From Alphaproteobacteria bacterium (GTDB lineage Bacteria; Pseudomonadota; Alphaproteobacteria; CACIAM-22H2), in contig CANMWW010000147.1 in the NCBI GenBank assembly GCA_947500965.1, forward strand, positions 1-6,261: a stretch of 6,261 nt of DNA, read 5' to 3'. Both the position numbers and the translations under genes were made by a program. Positions 1 through 6,261 of this stretch are shown piece after piece (within the stretch, counting starts at the first letter, position 1; each line of letters opens with the position of its first letter). The notes beneath the pieces are model-generated. The model had not been told where the DNA came from. It made no database searches and was given only the letters and a program-made list of their open reading frames with translations.

Positions 1-388
1 ATGCGCAGACCAGCAGCGCGAGGACGACGTCGTTCTTCGTCCAGATGATGACGAGCGGCGCGATCGCGACGACGGGCGTCACCTGCAGCACCACCGCGTA
101 GGGAAAGAGCGCGTCCTCGATCCAGCGCGACTGCGCGAAGACCACCGCGAGCGCGACGCCGAGCACGACCGCGGCGGCCAGCGCCATGGCCGTGATGCCC
201 AGCGTCACCCATGCCGCGTCGCGCAGCCCCGGCCACTCCGCGACCATCGTCCGCGCGACGAGCGCGGGGCCCGGCAGGATGTAGGGCGGGATCGCCCAGG
301 CCGCGACGGCGGCCTCCCAGCCGGCGAGCGCGAGCGCGCCGAGCAGCAGCGGCGCGAGGACGCGCGCGACGCGGCGGCGCGGCGTCAT
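1..388 (-). CDS. ABC transporter permease, NitT/TauT (SsuC-like) family, partial at left edge
   Basis: This is the inner-membrane channel subunit of the ABC importer whose ATPase and binding protein lie just upstream. Only the first 129 residues are in the window; the rest, including the EAA loop that contacts the ATPase, lies beyond base 1. The N-terminus has an Arg-rich cytoplasmic start (PRRR), a first hydrophobic segment at about residues 8-30, the motif IPPYILPGP at 33-41 that is typical of SsuC/TauC-type permeases, a second membrane segment at about 60-85, and a third at about 95-117 containing TPVVAIAPLVIIW. The ATG at 388-386 overlaps the ATPase stop as ATGA, and no Shine-Dalgarno sequence precedes it, so translation probably depends on coupling to the ATPase gene. 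The family assignment is firm; the transported substrate cannot be read from this fragment. Confidence 0.93.
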   Translation of the reverse strand, partial: MTPRRRVARVLAPLLLGALALAGWEAAVAAWAIPPYILPGPALVARTMVAEWPGLRDAAWVTLGITAMALAAAVVLGVALAVVFAQSRWIEDALFPYAVVLQVTPVVAIAPLVIIWTKNDVVLALLVCA

Positions 389-1158
389 GGCGCGGCCTGC
401 GCGGTCGCCGCGGCGAGAAGCCCCGACACCTCGCGGCACTGCGCGGCGTAGCGCGCCGAGGTGCGGAAGCCCGGCTCGCGCGGCGCCGGCTCGTCGAGCC
501 GGACCTCGCCCGCGGCGCGGCCCGGCCGCGCGGTCATCGCGACGACGCGCTGCGAGAGATAGACCGACTCGAAGACCGAGTGCGTCACGAACACGACGGT
601 GAAGCGCTGCGCGGCCCAGAGCGCGAGCAGGTCGTCGTTGAGCTTCCAGCGCGTGATCTCGTCGAGCGCGGCGAAGGGCTCGTCCATCAGCAGGATGCGC
701 GGCCGGGTGGCGAGCGCCCTGGCGATCGACACGCGCATGCGCATGCCGCCGGACAGCTCGCGCGGCACGGCGCGCTCGAATCCGGAGAGGCCGACCGCGG
801 CGAGCGCGGCGGCCGCGCGCGCCTCCGCCTCGGCGCGCCCCACGCCGGCAAGGCGCATCGGCAGCATCGCGTTGGCCAGCGCGCTCGCCCACGGCATGAG
901 CGTGGGTTCCTGGAAGACGAAGCCGATCTCGCCGGGCGCGCGCGAAGCGGCGCCCCCGGCCCACTCGATGCGCCCCTCGCTCGGCTCGGCGAGGCCCGCG
1001 ACCAGCCGCAGCGCCGTCGACTTGCCGCACCCCGACGGGCCGAGCAGGCTCAGGAACTCGCGCGCGCCGACCTCGAGGTCGAGGCCGTCGAGCGCGCGCA
1101 CGCCCGAGGCGAAGCGCTTGCCGACGCCGCGCAGGGCGACGAGCGGCGCGACGCTCAC
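385..1158 (-). CDS. ABC transporter ATP-binding protein, NitT/TauT (SsuB-like) family
   Basis: Cytoplasmic ATPase of 257 residues that powers the adjacent importer, a normal length for SsuB/TauB-type subunits. All nucleotide-binding motifs are intact: Walker A GPSGCGKST at 40-48, Q-loop Gln83 in FVFQEP, signature LSGGM at 135-139 followed by RMRVSIARAL, Walker B ILLMDEP at 155-161, D-loop around ALDE, and the H-loop His193 in VTHS. Met in place of Gln at the end of the signature is common in this family. I chose the GTG at 1158-1156 because it overlaps the binding-protein stop as GTGA and gives the expected N-terminus (SVAPLVALRGVGKRF). The same frame stays open far upstream, but that extension is antisense or out-of-frame to other genes and is not coding. 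A G-rich stretch (GGACGGGG) lies just before the start. It forms an operon with the binding protein and permease. Confidence 0.96.
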   Translation of the reverse strand: MSVAPLVALRGVGKRFASGVRALDGLDLEVGAREFLSLLGPSGCGKSTALRLVAGLAEPSEGRIEWAGGAASRAPGEIGFVFQEPTLMPWASALANAMLPMRLAGVGRAEAEARAAAALAAVGLSGFERAVPRELSGGMRMRVSIARALATRPRILLMDEPFAALDEITRWKLNDDLLALWAAQRFTVVFVTHSVFESVYLSQRVVAMTARPGRAAGEVRLDEPAPREPGFRTSARYAAQCREVSGLLAAATAQAAP

Positions 1159-2144
1159 ATCCCCGTCCGCTTGTTGACGAAGCGCGTCGTGAAGGCCTTC
1201 CGCCAGTCGAGCGTCGCGGGATAGACGCCGGCGGCGACGGTGGAGTCGAAGAACTCCTTCCAGCGCGCCTCGGTCATCGCGCCGATGCCGAGCGTCTTCG
1301 TGTCGCCGGAATCGACGATGCCGTGCTCGTTCATCCTGGCGAGGCCGTAAGCGAGCAGCTCGTCGTTCATCTCCGGGTTGTCGCGCCTGATGAGCGCGTT
1401 GGCCGCGGATGGGTTGCCGTAGTGGTAGCCGTAGCAGCCCTTGATCGAGGCATCGACGAAGCGCTGCACCACGTCCGGCCGCTCGCGCACCATGCGCTCC
1501 GAGGTCTCGATCAGCGTCGAGTAGGACGCGAAGCCCGCGTCGGCGACGAGCATCACCACGGGCTTGAACCTGCCCTCGCGCTCGATCGAGAAGGGCTCGG
1601 AGGAGAGGTAGCCCTGCTGCACGGCGTTGCGGTCGGCGAGGAAGGGCGCGGAGTTGAACGTGTAGGGCCGGACCTGCGCGTCCGTGTAGCCGAAGCGCTG
1701 CTTCAGGAAGAGCCACCAGGTGGCGCGCGCGTCGGTCGAGATCAGGATCGGCTTGCCCTTCAGCGCCTCGAACCCGTCGTTGCCGGCGCCGGGATGCGCG
1801 ATCAGGACGGCGGGGAGCTTCTGGAACATGGCCGCGACCGCGACCATGGGGATGCCCTCCTTCGCGAAGTTCAGCGCGCCATAGGCGTTCGAGCCCATGT
1901 TGAAGTCGAGCGCGCCGTTGATCATGAGCTGGCGGTGGTTGAGGTTCGGGCCGCCCTGCCGGATCGTCACGTCGAGCCCGTGCTCGCGGTATATGCCCGC
2001 GGCCTGCGCCTGGTAGAAGCAGCCATGCTCGGCCTGGGCGCGCCAGTCCGTGCCGAAGCTGACCTTGTCCTGCGCGGCGGCCGGGACGGCGCCGGCGGCG
2101 ACGGCGATGGCCGCGAGAGCGGCGATGATCGTTTCGCGTGTCAT
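1155..2144 (-). CDS. ABC transporter periplasmic substrate-binding protein, NMT1/THI5-like (NitT/TauT family)
   Basis: Secreted solute receptor of 329 residues that delivers ligand to the downstream ATPase/permease pair. Residues 1-24 form a Sec signal peptide (MTRETI, hydrophobic Ala-rich core, AAA before Gln25 as likely cleavage site). The mature start reads VSFGTDWRAQAEHG, then FYQAQAAGIYREHGLDVTIRQGG, which is the NMT1/THI5-like pattern shared with ThiY- and SsuA-type receptors. Further family-like parts are the INGALDFNMGS segment around 76-85 and the central cleft region with Trp143-Trp144. Two Cys (42 and 237) are present; Cys42 sits where related proteins often have Gly. The start is supported by a strong purine-rich ribosome site. 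It is first of a three-gene set in the usual order receptor-ATPase-permease. Pyrimidine (thiamine precursor), sulfonate, aromatic or other small organic ligands are all possible; the sequence does not decide. Confidence 0.93.
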   Translation of the reverse strand: MTRETIIAALAAIAVAAGAVPAAAQDKVSFGTDWRAQAEHGCFYQAQAAGIYREHGLDVTIRQGGPNLNHRQLMINGALDFNMGSNAYGALNFAKEGIPMVAVAAMFQKLPAVLIAHPGAGNDGFEALKGKPILISTDARATWWLFLKQRFGYTDAQVRPYTFNSAPFLADRNAVQQGYLSSEPFSIEREGRFKPVVMLVADAGFASYSTLIETSERMVRERPDVVQRFVDASIKGCYGYHYGNPSAANALIRRDNPEMNDELLAYGLARMNEHGIVDSGDTKTLGIGAMTEARWKEFFDSTVAAGVYPATLDWRKAFTTRFVNKRTGM

Positions 2145-2147
2145 GGG

Positions 2148-2160
2148 CCTTCCCTTCCTT
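2148..2160 (-). promoter_or_regulatory. Ribosome binding site of the substrate-binding protein gene
   Basis: Read on the minus strand the sequence is AAGGAAGGGAAGG, ending three bases before the ATG at 2144. It contains AGGAAGGG at a good distance for 16S pairing. It is the only strong Shine-Dalgarno site among the minus-strand genes in the window and fixes the start of the binding protein. This fits with the receptor being translated more than its ATPase and permease, as is usual for such transporters. Confidence 0.75.
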
Positions 2161-2190
2161 CGAGGATCGACCGGGACAATGCCCCAGCGC

Positions 2191-2200
2191 CGGGCGCCCG
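2191..2200. repeat. Perfect 10-base palindrome in the gap before the ABC transporter genes
   Basis: The 111-base gap between the EamA-type gene and the binding-protein gene (2145-2255) carries the perfect palindrome CGGGCGCCCG, about 47 bases upstream of the binding-protein start. It is flanked by a further short inverted pair, AGCGC at 2186-2190 and GCGCT at 2210-2214. It could be part of an operator or an RNA hairpin, but no T-run follows on either strand, so it is not an intrinsic terminator. In DNA this GC-rich, such palindromes also arise by chance. I saw no convincing -35/-10 pair in the gap, though a separate promoter for the ABC genes is plausible. Confidence 0.3.
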
Positions 2201-2255
2201 TTCCAGCCCGCGCTGCGCGATGCCGCGTTTCGCGCCACCCGCGCCGGGGCGCCGG

Positions 2256-3128
2256 TCAGCGCCGGCGCGACGCGGCGTTCTCGCGATGCGCGATCGACAG
2301 GCTGGATCCGAAGATCACCACCGCGCCGATCCAGACCCAGAGGTCCGGCACCTCCGCGAAGACCAGGTAGGCGAGCACCGCCACGAAGGGCAGGCGCGTG
2401 AACTCCAGCGGCAGGATCGCCGAGGCGTCGGCGAGCGCGAAGGCGCGGGTGAAGCAGATCCAGCCCATGGTGCTGAGCGCGCCGATCGCCGCGAGCAGGA
2501 CGAAGGAAAGCGCGTCGGGCGCCTGCCAGACGAGGAGCGCCGGCGGCAGGGTCAGGAAGGACATGAAGAGGCTCTGGTAGAAGACCACCGTCGGCGTGCG
2601 CTCCGTCGCCGCCATGCGCTTGACCAGCACCGTCACCCCGGCGAAGGCGACGGTCGAGAAGAGCACCAGCGCCGGGCCGAGCCCGATGGGGATGAAGCCC
2701 GGGCGCAGGACGATGACGACGCCGCCGAAGCCGATCGCGATCGCGACCCAGCGCCGCGCATGCACCTTCTCGCCGAGGAAGAAGGCCGCGGCGAGCGTGC
2801 CGAAGAGCGGCGCGGTGAAGGTCAGCGCCGCGGAATCCGAGAGCGGAATCAGCGTCAGCCCGTAGAAGAAGCTGAGCATCGCCATGAGGTGGAACAGCGC
2901 CGAGAAGCCGAGCTTCGGCAGCGCCGCGGTGCGCGGGATCTCGCGCTCCGTCGCCAGCACCACCGCCGCCATGGCGAGGAAGCCGAAGGCGCTGCGGAAG
3001 AACGCGACCTCGAAGGGGTGGATGCCGGCGTCGGCGCAGAGGCGGATGAGGACGTTGACGACCGCGGAGATCGCCGCCGAGAGCGTCATCAGCAGCGCGG
3101 CCTGCAGCGCCGGTCCCGGGGCGATCAT
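2256..3128 (-). CDS. EamA/DMT-superfamily permease (RhaT/10-TMS drug-metabolite transporter)
   Basis: Inner-membrane secondary transporter of 290 residues, the usual length for the ten-helix DMT/EamA group. It is built as two EamA halves, about residues 9-141 and 150-281. Hydrophobic segments fall near 8-28, 39-59, 74-94, 98-118, 127-143, 150-170, 181-201, 206-226, 234-254 and 262-281. Family landmarks are FEVAFFRSAFGF at 39-50, FFYGLTLIPLSDSAALTFTAP around 87-107, FFLGEK at 116-121, and the matching second-half segment VFAEVPDLWVWIGAVVIFGSSL. The basic tail RENAASRRR is cytoplasmic by the positive-inside rule. I chose the ATG at 3128-3126 because it overlaps the AEC gene stop as ATGA and gives the full family length; longer in-frame readings upstream lie inside the AEC gene. 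Relatives export amino acids, metabolites or drugs, but some import; the substrate is unknown. Confidence 0.93.
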   Translation of the reverse strand: MIAPGPALQAALLMTLSAAISAVVNVLIRLCADAGIHPFEVAFFRSAFGFLAMAAVVLATEREIPRTAALPKLGFSALFHLMAMLSFFYGLTLIPLSDSAALTFTAPLFGTLAAAFFLGEKVHARRWVAIAIGFGGVVIVLRPGFIPIGLGPALVLFSTVAFAGVTVLVKRMAATERTPTVVFYQSLFMSFLTLPPALLVWQAPDALSFVLLAAIGALSTMGWICFTRAFALADASAILPLEFTRLPFVAVLAYLVFAEVPDLWVWIGAVVIFGSSLSIAHRENAASRRR

Positions 3129-4078
3129 GGCCGGGGGTCCAGCACGACCATCGCCAGCGCCAGCGTCGCGATGGACAGCACGGTCGAGAGCAGGATCGTC
3201 GCCGAGCAGCGCTCGACATAGACGCGGTGGCGCTGGGCCAGCACGAAGGCCGTCGCGCCGACCGGGAAGGCGGCGCCCAGCACGGCGCTCGCCAGCAGGA
3301 AGGGCTCGAGGCCGAGCCAGGATCCGGCGACCCAGGTCGCCAGCGGCTGCACGACGAGCTTGATCGCCGAAACGGCGCAGACCTCGCCGGCGCGGCCGCG
3401 GTCGAGCAGCGCCTTGCTGTCCTGCCCGGCGAGGAACAGCCCGACCGCGAAGAGGGCGCAGGGCCCGGCGCAGGAGCCGAGCATGTCCAGGAAGACCGTG
3501 GCCGCGCGCGGCATCCCGAGCCCCGCGGCGCTCCACAGCACGCCGCCGCCCATCGCCGCGATCAGCGGGTTCGACAGCACGGCGCGGCCCGCCTCCAGCA
3601 GCGAGCCGCCGACCCCGCGCCCGCGGCCCGTCGCGAGCTCGAGCGCGATCGCCGCGGCGCTCACGACCACGGTCCCGTTGAGGACGCTGACGACGATCAC
3701 CGGCATCTGCCCCGCCGGGCCGAAGGCCGTGAGGAAGAACGGGATGCCCATGTAGCCGGAATTCGAGAAGCCGCCGAGGAAGGCGGCCATGGTCACTTCC
3801 GGGGCGCGCCCGCGGAAGGCGTATCGCGACACGAGGCCCGCGACCACCGCCGCGACGACGACCCCGCCGAGGAAGCTCGCCATGTAGGCGGGCGCGAAGA
3901 CCTCGGCCACGGGCGCGCGCGACGTGCCTAGGAAGAACAGAGCCGGCAGCGCGAACCAGTAGACGAAGCGGTTGAGGGCCTCGGTCGAATCCTGGCCGAG
4001 CAGCCCCGCGCGTCCCGCGAGCAGGCCGGCGAAGACCAGTCCGAAGACCGGGATGACGACGTCGACGACGGCTTGCAT
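3125..4078 (-). CDS. AEC (auxin efflux carrier) family transporter
   Basis: Inner-membrane transporter of 317 residues, typical of bacterial AEC proteins (about 300-320, ten helices in two five-helix halves). Diagnostic pieces are FVYWFALPALFFLGTSR at 38-54, the conserved SNSGYMGIP at 105-113 with its helix-breaking Pro, VLNGTVVVSAAAIALEL near 132-148, the second-half start LSNPLIAAMGGG at 168-179, AIKLVVQPL at 238-246 and AAFPVGATAFVLAQR at 269-283. Bacterial relatives include malate/malonate carriers such as MdcF-type proteins, so an organic acid is a reasonable but unproven substrate. It is first in the leftward gene run and its stop overlaps the EamA-type start by four bases. No Shine-Dalgarno sequence precedes the ATG at 4078; a promoter candidate sits so close that the message may have almost no leader. 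Confidence 0.94.
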   Translation of the reverse strand: MQAVVDVVIPVFGLVFAGLLAGRAGLLGQDSTEALNRFVYWFALPALFFLGTSRAPVAEVFAPAYMASFLGGVVVAAVVAGLVSRYAFRGRAPEVTMAAFLGGFSNSGYMGIPFFLTAFGPAGQMPVIVVSVLNGTVVVSAAAIALELATGRGRGVGGSLLEAGRAVLSNPLIAAMGGGVLWSAAGLGMPRAATVFLDMLGSCAGPCALFAVGLFLAGQDSKALLDRGRAGEVCAVSAIKLVVQPLATWVAGSWLGLEPFLLASAVLGAAFPVGATAFVLAQRHRVYVERCSATILLSTVLSIATLALAMVVLDPRP

Positions 4079-4090
4079 CGGGCAGGACGG

Positions 4091-4119
4091 ACGCTAGAGG
4101 CCGCGCATGGCGCTGTCGA
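4091..4119 (-). promoter_or_regulatory. Candidate sigma-70 promoter for the leftward transporter genes
   Basis: On the minus strand a -35-like TCGACA (4119-4114, five of six to TTGACA) is followed after 17 bases by TAGCGT (4096-4091), a weak but alphaproteobacterial-looking -10. Transcription would start near 4085-4083, leaving a leader of only about 5-7 bases before the AEC start codon at 4078. Spacing is ideal, but the -10 matches only three of six positions, so this is a candidate and not a certainty. Confidence 0.45.
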
Positions 4120-4132
4120 GCGCGCGCTCTGC

Positions 4133-4160
4133 TTGACCGCCTGCGCGTCTCGCATACATT
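4133..4160 (+). promoter_or_regulatory. Candidate sigma-70 promoter for the TerB-like gene, near-leaderless
   Basis: TTGACC at 4133-4138 (five of six to TTGACA) is separated by 16 bases from TACATT at 4155-4160 (four of six to TATAAT), in one of the very few AT-containing patches of the region. Initiation would fall near 4166-4169, at or next to the ATG at 4169-4171. No Shine-Dalgarno sequence precedes that ATG, which fits a leaderless or near-leaderless message. It also argues against the longer in-frame reading from TTG at 4073, which would place codons across this promoter. Confidence 0.55.
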
Positions 4161-4168
4161 CGGGCGCC

Positions 4169-4600
4169 ATGCCTTCCTCCAAGCCTCGCCGCACGAAGAT
4201 CTCGCCCCACCAGGCGCTGGTCTACGCCATGATCCTCGTCGCCGGTTCCGACCGCGACATCTCGGGCAAGGAGCTCAAGCTGATCGGGCGCAAGTCCCGC
4301 CAGCTGCCCGTCTTCGCCGGATTCGACGACTCCACGCTGCCGGCGATCGCGCAGGAATGCGCCATCATCCTCCACACCGCCGACGGGGTCGGGCGCCTCG
4401 TGGCGATGATCGCCTCGGCCCTGCCCCGGCACCTGCGCGAGACCTGCTACCTCTGCGCGACGGAGATCGCGGCGGTCGATGGCCGCGTGCCGCCGGAGGA
4501 GATGCGCGTGCTGCAGCGCCTGCGCGCCGCGCTCGGCATCGACCGGCTGGCCGCCGCGGCGCTCGAGCGCGCCACGCAGGCCAGGCTGGCGACGACCTGA
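4169..4600 (+). CDS. TerB-like (tellurite-resistance/DjlA-type helical domain) protein
   Basis: Small, probably cytoplasmic all-helical protein of 143 residues with a basic N-terminus (SSKPRRTK). Its layout matches the TerB-like fold: two related halves, each with an acidic helix-cap motif. The first is GSDRDISGKELKLIG (26-40; Asp28, Asp30, Glu35) and the second AVDGRVPPEEMRVLQRL (102-118; Asp104, Glu110, Glu111). The pattern 'D-x-x-[IV]-x-x-x-E' in both halves is typical and may bind a divalent metal. Three Cys (64, 93, 96) lie in the middle. Despite the family name, solitary TerB-like proteins are usually not shown to confer tellurite resistance, and no other ter genes are visible, so the role is unknown. 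The ATG at 4169 is preferred over TTG at 4073 because the latter would cross the promoter and the AEC gene start. It is followed after 28 bases by the deacetylase gene, probably in one transcript. Confidence 0.8.
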   Translation: MPSSKPRRTKISPHQALVYAMILVAGSDRDISGKELKLIGRKSRQLPVFAGFDDSTLPAIAQECAIILHTADGVGRLVAMIASALPRHLRETCYLCATEIAAVDGRVPPEEMRVLQRLRAALGIDRLAAAALERATQARLATT

Positions 4601-4628
4601 AGGCCCACGCCTTCCCGCCCGGCGCGCG

Positions 4629-5653
<1,025 letters not shown>

Positions 5654-5657
<4 letters not shown>

Positions 5658-5681
5658 TCGCCGCCGCCCGGCGTAGAGAAT
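5654..5681 (+). promoter_or_regulatory. Weak candidate promoter for the DHDPS-like gene
   Basis: TTGATC at 5654-5659, which overlaps the deacetylase stop codon, is followed after 16 bases by GAGAAT at 5676-5681; each matches four of six consensus positions. The start would be near 5688, giving a leader of about 46 bases. The DHDPS-like gene may instead be read through from the deacetylase, since I see no terminator between them. Confidence 0.3.
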
Positions 5682-5683
5682 GG

Positions 5684-5707
5684 GGCCGCGCCGCGGGGGA
5701 AGCGGCC
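5684..5707 (+). repeat. Short inverted repeat between deacetylase and DHDPS-like genes
   Basis: GGCCGC at 5684-5689 can pair with GCGGCC at 5702-5707 around a 12-base loop. No T-run follows, so it is not a standard intrinsic terminator. It could be a leader hairpin just upstream of the ribosome site of the next gene or chance in GC-rich DNA. The stem ends about 13 bases before the Shine-Dalgarno sequence, so it would not mask it. Confidence 0.3.
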
Positions 5708-5720
5708 GATGCGTGCAAGC

Positions 5721-5729
5721 AGGGGGAAG
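5721..5729 (+). promoter_or_regulatory. Ribosome binding site of the DHDPS-like gene
   Basis: AGGGGGAAG lies about six bases before the ATG at 5735-5737 and is the clearest Shine-Dalgarno site on the plus strand here. It decides the start in favour of 5735 over the out-of-frame ATG at 5709. The contrast with the TerB-like and deacetylase genes, which lack such a site, suggests this gene is translated independently. Confidence 0.75.
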
Positions 5730-5734
5730 CGCGA

Positions 5735-6261
5735 ATGTCGAGGCTCGAAGGCGTCTTTCCGGTGCTGCCGACCCCGTTCGCGGCGGATGGCGCGCCCGAC
5801 GCGCCGGCCCTGCTGGGGCTCGCCGACTGGGCGATCGCATGCGGCGTCGACGGCATCGTCTTCCCGGGCATGGCAAGCGAGGTGGAGACGCTGAAGCCGG
5901 AGGAGCGCGCGGACCTCGTCGCGCGGCTCGGGCGGCATGTCGGCGGGCGCGTGCCCTTCATCGTCGGCGCCAGCGACCCCGACCCCGCGCGCGCGGCCGC
6001 GCGTGTGCGCGAGGGCCGCGCGGCCGGCGCGGTCGCGGCGATGGTGATGGCGCCGCAGCCCAACGGCGCCGACGTGGCCAGGCATGTCGCCTTCTACGCC
6101 GAGGTCGCCGCGGGCAGCGACGGGGCGAAGCTGATGCTGCAGAACGCGCCGCCGCCCAATGGCGCGGGGCTCGGCCCGGCCGCGGTCGCGGAGATCGCCA
6201 GGGCCGTGCCCGCGATACGCTACGTCAAGGAAGAGACGATGCCCTGCGGCCAGCACGTCAC
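5735..6261 (+). CDS. Dihydrodipicolinate synthase (DapA/NAL) superfamily protein, divergent, partial at right edge
   Basis: Class I aldolase-type TIM-barrel enzyme; 175 full codons are present of a usual length near 300. The N-terminus fits the family: VFPVLPTPFAADGAPD at 7-22, DWAIACGVDGIVFPG at 31-45, then ETLKPEERADLV, the third-strand region VPFIVGAS at 73-80, and IRYVKEE at 161-167 with Lys165 as the likely Schiff-base lysine. Two hallmarks of true DapA are changed. The GTTGE pyruvate-binding loop reads GMASE (45-49), and the YNxP segment with the proton-relay Tyr reads QNAP (136-139). This argues against lysine biosynthesis and for a divergent branch acting on another oxoacid or sugar-acid substrate; the exact reaction is unknown. 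The ATG at 5735 follows a good ribosome site. It lies 77 bases after the deacetylase on the same strand. Confidence 0.88.
   Translation, partial: MSRLEGVFPVLPTPFAADGAPDAPALLGLADWAIACGVDGIVFPGMASEVETLKPEERADLVARLGRHVGGRVPFIVGASDPDPARAAARVREGRAAGAVAAMVMAPQPNGADVARHVAFYAEVAAGSDGAKLMLQNAPPPNGAGLGPAAVAEIARAVPAIRYVKEETMPCGQHV

Noticed and set aside
211..1224. Plus-strand open frames of 337 and 192 residues opposite the ABC ATPase and permease
   Set aside because: They are low-complexity antisense readings of conserved ABC transporter genes and lack ribosome sites or domains.
2145..2255. A thiamine (TPP) or FMN riboswitch upstream of the THI5-like binding protein gene
   Set aside because: The gap is only 111 bases, and I could not find the conserved TPP core (CTGAGA) or FMN-type conserved segments on the coding strand.
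385..3219. A 944-residue open frame on the minus strand spanning several genes
   Set aside because: Only its last 257 residues (from the GTG at 1158) are a real protein, the ABC ATPase. The rest is Arg/Ala/Gly-rich, lies out of frame across the binding protein and EamA genes, and stays open because stop codons are rare in such GC-rich DNA.
1323..3221. A 632-residue open frame on the plus strand opposite the transporter genes
   Set aside because: Its translation is low-complexity Arg/Glu/Asp/His-rich with no recognisable domain, and it lies antisense to two well-supported genes. It is a GC-driven shadow.
4073..4168. N-terminal extension of the TerB-like protein starting at TTG 4073
   Set aside because: It would cross both candidate promoters and overlap the AEC gene start, and the extra residues do not resemble the family; the ATG at 4169 gives the normal length.
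5684..5707. Intrinsic terminator after the deacetylase gene
   Set aside because: The six-base stem has no following T-run, so it lacks the second required element.

Overview
The window is very GC-rich bacterial chromosome (clearly above about 70% G+C by eye) and densely packed with genes that read well as proteobacterial proteins. The NitT/TauT-type ABC transporter, the EamA and AEC permeases, the acetylpolyamine-amidohydrolase-like enzyme and the dihydrodipicolinate-synthase-like enzyme together suggest an alphaproteobacterium (Hyphomicrobiales or Rhodospirillales type). This placement is inference from protein style and base composition. No rRNA, tRNA, CRISPR array, insertion sequence or phage gene was seen.

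Layout. Five genes run leftward on the minus strand from about 4078 to beyond base 1. In transcription order they are an AEC-family permease (4078-3125), an EamA/DMT-family permease (3128-2256), a 111-base gap, a periplasmic substrate-binding protein of the NMT1/THI5-like group (2144-1155), its ABC ATPase (1158-385) and its inner-membrane permease (388 to off the left edge). Three of the four junctions are 4-base stop/start overlaps (ATGA, GTGA, ATGA), so the genes are probably translationally coupled. Three genes run rightward on the plus strand: a small TerB-like protein (4169-4600), a zinc-dependent deacetylase of the acetylpolyamine amidohydrolase/class II HDAC type (4629-5657), and a DHDPS/NAL-superfamily protein cut by the right edge (5735 onward).

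The two groups diverge from a 90-base spacer (4079-4168). It holds two plausible back-to-back sigma-70 promoters whose -35 boxes lie only 13 bases apart. Both appear to start transcription within a few bases of the start codon, and neither start codon has a Shine-Dalgarno sequence.

Functionally the region looks like an accessory transport and catabolism neighbourhood: uptake of a small organic solute by the ABC system, two secondary transporters of unknown substrate, a deacetylase for small acetylated amines, and an aldolase-like enzyme. I found no convincing novel defence, mobile or RNA system. The items most worth a second look are the divergent short-leader promoter pair and the DHDPS-like protein, which keeps the Schiff-base lysine but lacks two other hallmark active-site elements.
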